Below are positions 59,384 to 64,000 of a stretch of 64,000 nucleotides of DNA, piece by piece. This DNA is from a virus. Each line of letters begins with the position of its first letter. Position 1 is the stretch's first letter. The position numbers and the translations under genes are program-made. The stretch spans positions 19,870-83,869 of IMG/VR virus record IMGVR_UViG_3300044609_000483. One strand, given 5' to 3'. The notes below the pieces were generated by a model. The model searched no databases. It had not been told where the DNA came from and saw only the letters and a program-made list of their open reading frames with translations.

Positions 59384-60385
59384 ATGGAATTTTTTATTAA
59401 AAAAAACGCAACTCTCCCTTTATTGAAAATGCAAGTAGTTAAGGACGGAAGAAGCGACTTTAACTTAATGATGGACACTATTGAGGAATCTGCAATATTC
59501 TTTTCAATGGTTGATACCGCAACAGGGATTCCAAGAATAAACACAAGACCAGCAGGATTTGTTAATAAAGTATTATTAGATTCAAATGCCGAACCAGAAT
59601 ATTATGTTTATTACCAATTTACCGGAAATGACACAAGAAAAGAAGGTAGATATGAGGGACAATTTTTATTTAGAAATGACCAGGGAGTTTTAATTTTACC
59701 AATTAGAGATAAATTATATATTAATGTTCAGGAAAGTTTTATTGCGGATGATTTGGAGTATAGTAGTTGTTATGTTACTGAATTCCCTTGTTGTGTCACA
59801 ACACCGGTTTATCCGTTAACTACAACCACAACAACCCAATGTTACATCCCACCAACACCAAGTCCAACATCAACACCAAGTCCAACACCCGCCCCATTAT
59901 CTGTAATACTTGAGGTAATCATAATATCAGGTTCTGTTATTATTGACTATGTTTTAACATCAAATAAAATTGTTGACCAAGACATTGCAATGTCCTTTAA
60001 TCACATTCTTGGTGTTTATAGTGGATCTCCAATATCCATAAATTCTGGAGTGATAATTCCTAGCGGAAGTTTAACTGGATTAACACAAGTTACAATAAAT
60101 GAAAATTTTGATAATTTAACTAGAAACGACCAATTTGGTAGTATATTCGTTGTCCCTAGTAATTTAGAGTGGGAAATAATTGAATACTACCCACAAACAC
60201 CAACACCAACACCTACAAATACTCCTACACCGACACCAACAAATACTCCTACACCGACACCTACTCCTACAAATACCCCTACTCCTACTTCTACACCGAG
60301 TCCAGATATTTTAAATAATGCAATTATTACAAATAATAATGAATATATATCTACCGGTAATGAAGAATATTTAAAATACCAATAA
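59384..60385 (+). CDS. Baseplate/fibre attachment protein with Pro-Thr linkers
   Basis: This 333-residue protein has residues 1-145 as a BppU-like N-terminal beta domain (IKKNATLPLLKMQVVKDGRS and DTIEESAIFFSMVD...GI.RI), used by other phage proteins to join fibres to the baseplate. A Thr run and a PPTPSPTSTPSPTP linker follow (about 145-170), then a second domain (about 170-270). A long NTPTPTPTNTPTPTP linker (about 271-306) and a short polar tail complete it. It is the bridge between baseplate and fibre in my reading; the BppU likeness is by pattern only. Confidence 0.65.
   Translation: MEFFIKKNATLPLLKMQVVKDGRSDFNLMMDTIEESAIFFSMVDTATGIPRINTRPAGFVNKVLLDSNAEPEYYVYYQFTGNDTRKEGRYEGQFLFRNDQGVLILPIRDKLYINVQESFIADDLEYSSCYVTEFPCCVTTPVYPLTTTTTTQCYIPPTPSPTSTPSPTPAPLSVILEVIIISGSVIIDYVLTSNKIVDQDIAMSFNHILGVYSGSPISINSGVIIPSGSLTGLTQVTINENFDNLTRNDQFGSIFVVPSNLEWEIIEYYPQTPTPTPTNTPTPTPTNTPTPTPTPTNTPTPTSTPSPDILNNAIITNNNEYISTGNEEYLKYQ
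60197..60303 (+). repeat. Pro-Thr linker DNA repeat, second locus
   Basis: Tandem 'ACACCTACTCC' and 'ACAAATACTCC' units encode the linker. They closely resemble the repeat at 40437-40582. Confidence 0.7.
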
Positions 60386-60403
60386 TAAACTAAAATTAAG
60401 AGA

Positions 60404-60411
60404 TATTTATA
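60404..60411 (+). promoter_or_regulatory. TATTTATA box, candidate late promoter
   Basis: GATATTTATAAAA lies 13 nt before the ATG at 60425. Confidence 0.5.
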
Positions 60412-60424
60412 AAATAAAAAGATT

Positions 60425-62884
60425 ATGGCATTAACAGGAAAAACAATTGGACAACTAACATACCTTTCGGAAGTAACAACGGATACATTATTTCCCGTAG
60501 AGTTAAGTGGGGATACATATCATATATCATATTCCGCTTTCACTAATTCAAACTATAACGAAGGAACTTACAATGATTTATATTCATTCGCAACAGGTGG
60601 AACACTAACCGCTGGAAGTTATTATTTGATGACTGACTTCCAAACGTGTTACGACCAACCAAATTATGATAATACTAAAACCCCTATTACTACGGGTAAC
60701 TATAAAACAGGAACAACAGAGCCAATTTTATTATTGGCAATATCCACAACGGGATTTTCACCTACTGTATATTCTACATTATACACTAATGATAAAATAA
60801 CATACGACATAACTTGGAATACAACTGAAGTAACCAGCAGTCCTGCAAAAGGTAGAATCACTGAAAGAATTGATAACTTTAATAATAGAACTGATTATGA
60901 TAACAGAAGTATTTTATTTAAAAGATATAATGGATATTCATATAACGAAAATAGTCCATTAGGTGGTCTTGTTGGAATAAGTGGTTTAACAGGGACAACT
61001 GGTGTATTATATGGTAATACTGGTACAACATTTAACTCAAATTTTGGTTCAGGGTCGATTGTTTCGATACGAAATTTAAGTCCTTCATTTTTTGAAGTTA
61101 TATCTGTTGTGAGCAATTCTTTGGCGATTATATCAGGTGTAACAATAAGTGTAACTACCGACTCACCTTATTATTCTGGAAATGATGATGGTGTAATGAG
61201 TTATTACCAACCTAATGTAAGACAAGATCAAGTTTTTGAATACACAACATTTAGTGACGCAATTAATAACTATGTTGGTAACTACTCAAATTTATCACTT
61301 GGGTCGTTTTTGAACCCATTTATTTTGGCAAACAATGTCTTTATTTCAGGGTCATACATAAACAACACCATAGGTGACGGTTCTTATAATAACACATTTA
61401 ATCATGATTGTGATAATAATCAAATAGGAGATAGTTTTTATAAAAACTCAACGAATGACGATTTTGATGGAAATATAATTGGTGAAAATTTTAATAACAA
61501 CTATATCACCTCTAATTTTAATAACAACAGAATTGGTAGTGATTTTAACAATAATATTTTACTAGGGTTTTCTTTTTATAGAAACAATATTGGAAATGAT
61601 TTTAATAATAATGTTTGGACTAATTCAGATTTTCAAAATAATGAAATAGGAAATCAGTTTAATAATAATAAAATTTATAATGACTTCTATAATAATGATA
61701 TTGGTAATGGATATAATCAAAATGAAAGTTATTCACTATTTTATCGTAATTTAATTGGGAATGGATATAATGGTAACACCATATATTCAGAGTTCTACGA
61801 AAATACTATTGAACACGTTTTTGTAAATAATACAATTGGAACCGTCTTAACTATTGGAACATATGATTTTAGGGCTAATAGAGTTGGAAACATTTTTGAA
61901 GATAATATAATTAAAGTTAATTTTCAATACAACAACATTTTAAATAATTTTAACACTAATACCATATATATTGTGTTTAAAAAAAATTCAATATTAAATG
62001 ATTTTAGCCTAAACACAATTGGTGCAGTTGATAATTTAGGTCTTCTTTTTGAGAACAACCAAATTATGAATAATTTTAAGGGTAACGACATTCAAGGGGA
62101 TTTTTGGAGTAACCAAATTAAAACAGATTTTAAGGGTAATGATATATTTGAGGAGTTTGGTTATAATAATATAGGATTTGGGTGTTCACCTAATTCTTTT
62201 AGTGGTATCACAATACATAACAATATTGGTGATAATTTTTCATTTAATACTTGTTATGGTGTATTTTCGTACAACACAATAGGAACTAATTTCAATTCTA
62301 ATGATGTACAAGATGGATTTGGTTTTGGTGGTAGTAGTAATCAAGGAAATAGAATTGGGAATGATTTTACAGATAATACCGTCGGTGAATATTTCTACAA
62401 TAATACTATTCCTGATAACTTTTACAATAACACAATAGGCGATTCATTCCAATGGAATATTGTTAATACCTATGTAGATAATATTGATTTCACCACAAAT
62501 TATGGAAACATAAGTGGTATTACTTATACTTCAACTGGTAGCACCGCAACTGATTCGTCATATGGTAATGTTGGTGGTACAACTAATGGCATAGGTGTTA
62601 ACGCATTATTTCAAATTGATGTGGTTAGTGGAAGTGTTATTAATGTTAGTGTAAATAATTCAGGTAAACTATATGTTATTGGTGATACAATAACAATACT
62701 AGGTAGTCAAATTGGTGGGACTGATGGTGTTGATAATGTTATTATTACGGTTTCTAGTGTTAGTCAAACACCATCGGTTTATGAGTTGTATACTTGTAAT
62801 ATTTTTAAAAATTCTGCATTAACAGATAGGTTATCTTACTACGACGGAAGTGATGTATTAACAATAAAAGATATAAATGAATAA
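60425..62884 (+). CDS. Tail fibre with long Asn/Ile/Phe beta-solenoid
   Basis: This 819-residue protein has an N-terminal fibre attachment stretch (MALTGKTIGQLTYLSEVTTD) and a beta-domain to about residue 280. Residues about 290-685 are a continuous solenoid of roughly 10-residue units 'F.NN.IG..F', e.g. DFNNNVWTNSDFQNNEIGNQ. Asn ladders on one face and Phe/Ile fill the core, like pentapeptide-repeat or right-handed beta-helix proteins. The C-terminal 130 residues form a separate beta domain (GVNALFQIDVVSGSVINVSV). It would be a rod-like fibre arm. It ends two bases before the next fibre gene. Confidence 0.75.
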   Translation: MALTGKTIGQLTYLSEVTTDTLFPVELSGDTYHISYSAFTNSNYNEGTYNDLYSFATGGTLTAGSYYLMTDFQTCYDQPNYDNTKTPITTGNYKTGTTEPILLLAISTTGFSPTVYSTLYTNDKITYDITWNTTEVTSSPAKGRITERIDNFNNRTDYDNRSILFKRYNGYSYNENSPLGGLVGISGLTGTTGVLYGNTGTTFNSNFGSGSIVSIRNLSPSFFEVISVVSNSLAIISGVTISVTTDSPYYSGNDDGVMSYYQPNVRQDQVFEYTTFSDAINNYVGNYSNLSLGSFLNPFILANNVFISGSYINNTIGDGSYNNTFNHDCDNNQIGDSFYKNSTNDDFDGNIIGENFNNNYITSNFNNNRIGSDFNNNILLGFSFYRNNIGNDFNNNVWTNSDFQNNEIGNQFNNNKIYNDFYNNDIGNGYNQNESYSLFYRNLIGNGYNGNTIYSEFYENTIEHVFVNNTIGTVLTIGTYDFRANRVGNIFEDNIIKVNFQYNNILNNFNTNTIYIVFKKNSILNDFSLNTIGAVDNLGLLFENNQIMNNFKGNDIQGDFWSNQIKTDFKGNDIFEEFGYNNIGFGCSPNSFSGITIHNNIGDNFSFNTCYGVFSYNTIGTNFNSNDVQDGFGFGGSSNQGNRIGNDFTDNTVGEYFYNNTIPDNFYNNTIGDSFQWNIVNTYVDNIDFTTNYGNISGITYTSTGSTATDSSYGNVGGTTNGIGVNALFQIDVVSGSVINVSVNNSGKLYVIGDTITILGSQIGGTDGVDNVIITVSSVSQTPSVYELYTCNIFKNSALTDRLSYYDGSDVLTIKDINE

Positions 62885-62886
62885 TA

Positions 62887-63858
62887 ATGGCAACAACAAA
62901 ATACATAGTAAATAACTTATCAGGTCAAACAATAGATGGTGATATAACTATCAACGGAAATTTAAGTGTTACCGGAGTTACAACAGGAAATTTAGCAACC
63001 TATAAAGCACTACTAACTCAGTTAGGTTCTCAGACCGGTACAACCTTAAATGATTTTAATGATGGTTTAATTATAGGCGAAACCTATACAATAACCGATT
63101 ATGTTAGTGGTGATAGTTTTAGTAATGTCGCTAATGTAACGAGTGGAGTTATAGACACAACGGGATGTGAATTTATTGCAACAGGAGAAACACCAACAAA
63201 TTGGAGTAACGGTTCTACTTTAGAATCTAGTGGTAATTTAGTGGTGAAAGTATTAGAAAATAATTTAGGTTATGATATTGAGTGGGTTACTGGTGAGATT
63301 GGAGCAGGAGTTTATTTAGGATTTAATTCAATCACAGGACCATTGTATAATACTTTTAATAGAAACACAACATTTGTTTTAGGTGGTGGAAATTCAATAT
63401 CGTTTTTTGGACTTGAGCCTAACTTATTAGAGACTTTTATAGGTCCTGTAAGTTTTGTAAACGAGAAAGATGACATAATTTTTGTTGCGGTTGTTGATAC
63501 GGAAATATTTGACACAGTTGCTGATAATTTATATTATTTTCCAGTCCAGATTCAAATTCTACAAGATACTGATACTACACCAATTGTAATAAGTGGAACT
63601 GTAGAAACATCTTTTCCTATTACTCTTACTAGTATTGCTTTGTTTTGTAATGGAAATTTCATTCAATCACTTTACGGGGATGGTACAGTAAATGATATGT
63701 CAGAACTTATAATTTACTTAAACTCTGAACCAGATATGAGTTATTTAGGGACATACTCTGATGGTGGAGATAGTACTGTTCTTTTAGAAATGTCGACCAA
63801 TTTAGTAAATCAATTTTGTTCTAATGGAACATTAACTTTTGAGGTCTTCAACGACTAA
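62887..63858 (+). CDS. Tail fibre-like structural protein
   Basis: This 323-residue protein begins MATTKYIVNNLSGQTIDGDI and GNLSVTGVTTGN, the 'ngnl.VtG...' style used by phage fibres. The middle part has a domain (GLIIGETYTITDYVSGDSFS, then IATGETPTNWSNGSTL) common in phage tail proteins. The C-terminal 150 residues form a beta-sandwich pattern. It has few repeats. It is co-transcribed with the solenoid fibre, with a gap of two bases, and is probably a partner subunit or tip. Confidence 0.65.
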   Translation: MATTKYIVNNLSGQTIDGDITINGNLSVTGVTTGNLATYKALLTQLGSQTGTTLNDFNDGLIIGETYTITDYVSGDSFSNVANVTSGVIDTTGCEFIATGETPTNWSNGSTLESSGNLVVKVLENNLGYDIEWVTGEIGAGVYLGFNSITGPLYNTFNRNTTFVLGGGNSISFFGLEPNLLETFIGPVSFVNEKDDIIFVAVVDTEIFDTVADNLYYFPVQIQILQDTDTTPIVISGTVETSFPITLTSIALFCNGNFIQSLYGDGTVNDMSELIIYLNSEPDMSYLGTYSDGGDSTVLLEMSTNLVNQFCSNGTLTFEVFND

Positions 63859-63877
63859 CTTTATAAAAATTAAAAAA

Positions 63878-64000
63878 ATGATAAAATATATTAAAAGAAA
63901 AAGTGATAATAAGTTTCTACAATCTTTAGAAAATGATGTTTGGGTTGATAACACAAAAGATGCTTATGAAATGACATATAGAGAATGTGAGAATACAAAA
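63878..64000 (+). CDS. Partial gene of unknown function (3' end outside window)
   Basis: The ATG at 63878 starts a frame open to the window edge: MIKYIKRKSDNKFLQSLEND, then VWVDNTKDAYEMTYRECENT. The 41 visible residues are charged and mixed alpha/beta, like small phage proteins with ruler or repair roles, but nothing is diagnostic. It lies 19 bases after the fibre gene stop. Confidence 0.5.
   Translation, partial: MIKYIKRKSDNKFLQSLENDVWVDNTKDAYEMTYRECENTK

Noticed and set aside
1-64000. tRNA genes, integrase, insertion sequences
   Set aside because: No cloverleaf-like conserved tRNA arms, recombinase motifs or inverted-repeat-bounded transposase genes were found by eye. A tRNAscan run would be decisive.

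Overview
The window is an AT-rich stretch of a large T4-like (Straboviridae-type) tailed phage genome, most likely of a phage infecting a Bacteroidota host. The phage assignment rests on the 3' end of a gp23-type major capsid protein, a gp5-like baseplate hub OB-fold protein, a gp55-like late sigma factor, PhoH, trimeric dUTPase, a DnaQ-like exonuclease and many very large repetitive fibre proteins. The Bacteroidota host is inferred from start codons preceded by A-rich stretches with no Shine-Dalgarno sequence, and from a small exported protein whose signal peptide ends in the 'FSQ' cleavage context common in flavobacteria. No tRNA, integrase or IS element was seen.

Layout. 1-4.1 kb: capsid gene end and small virion-type or unknown genes, several starting with a short amphipathic helix and a T4-style (I/L)xE prohead-protease site. 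4.1-27.2 kb: one long leftward gene block, mostly with overlapping or near-abutting genes. In transcription order it holds small virion-type proteins, a first glycan cluster (about eight glycosyltransferases, three methyltransferases, a GDP-mannose 3,5-epimerase-like enzyme) mixed with exonuclease, dUTPase, PhoH and a degenerate HAD protein, then the gp55-like sigma factor and baseplate genes. 27.3-49.6 kb: rightward genes. These are a Cys-rich structural protein, two fibres with YadA-like beta-roll repeats, a second glycan cluster (GT8, two GT9/TibC-like, sulfotransferase, APS kinase, HxGH nucleotidylyltransferase, DUF2061-like membrane protein), a Pro/Thr-linker fibre and a 2809-residue collagen-like GTN/GTS fibre. 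49.7-54.1 kb: one leftward gene for a roughly 1490-residue multi-module glycan enzyme. 54.2-64 kb: rightward GT9, LamG fibre, small structural protein, GT60-like and HtrL-like glycosyltransferases, then further baseplate and fibre genes to the window edge.

How the genes fit together. Fibre genes alternate with glycosyltransferase genes, and some of the enzymes resemble families that glycosylate beta-solenoid adhesins (TibC) or polypeptides (GT60). The simplest reading is a phage system that decorates its own Ser/Thr/Asn-rich fibres with heptose/hexose-type, methylated and possibly sulfated glycans. The alternative is remodelling of host surface glycans. A recurrent TATTTATA box lies 10-15 nt before the start codon of nine genes, eight of them clearly or probably virion genes, including both sides of the divergent 27.2 kb promoter region. 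It is a candidate late promoter for the gp55-like sigma factor.

Limits: functions come from reading translated sequence by eye. Family names are by motif recognition and were not database-verified. No gene-free stretch longer than 300 bases exists in this window.
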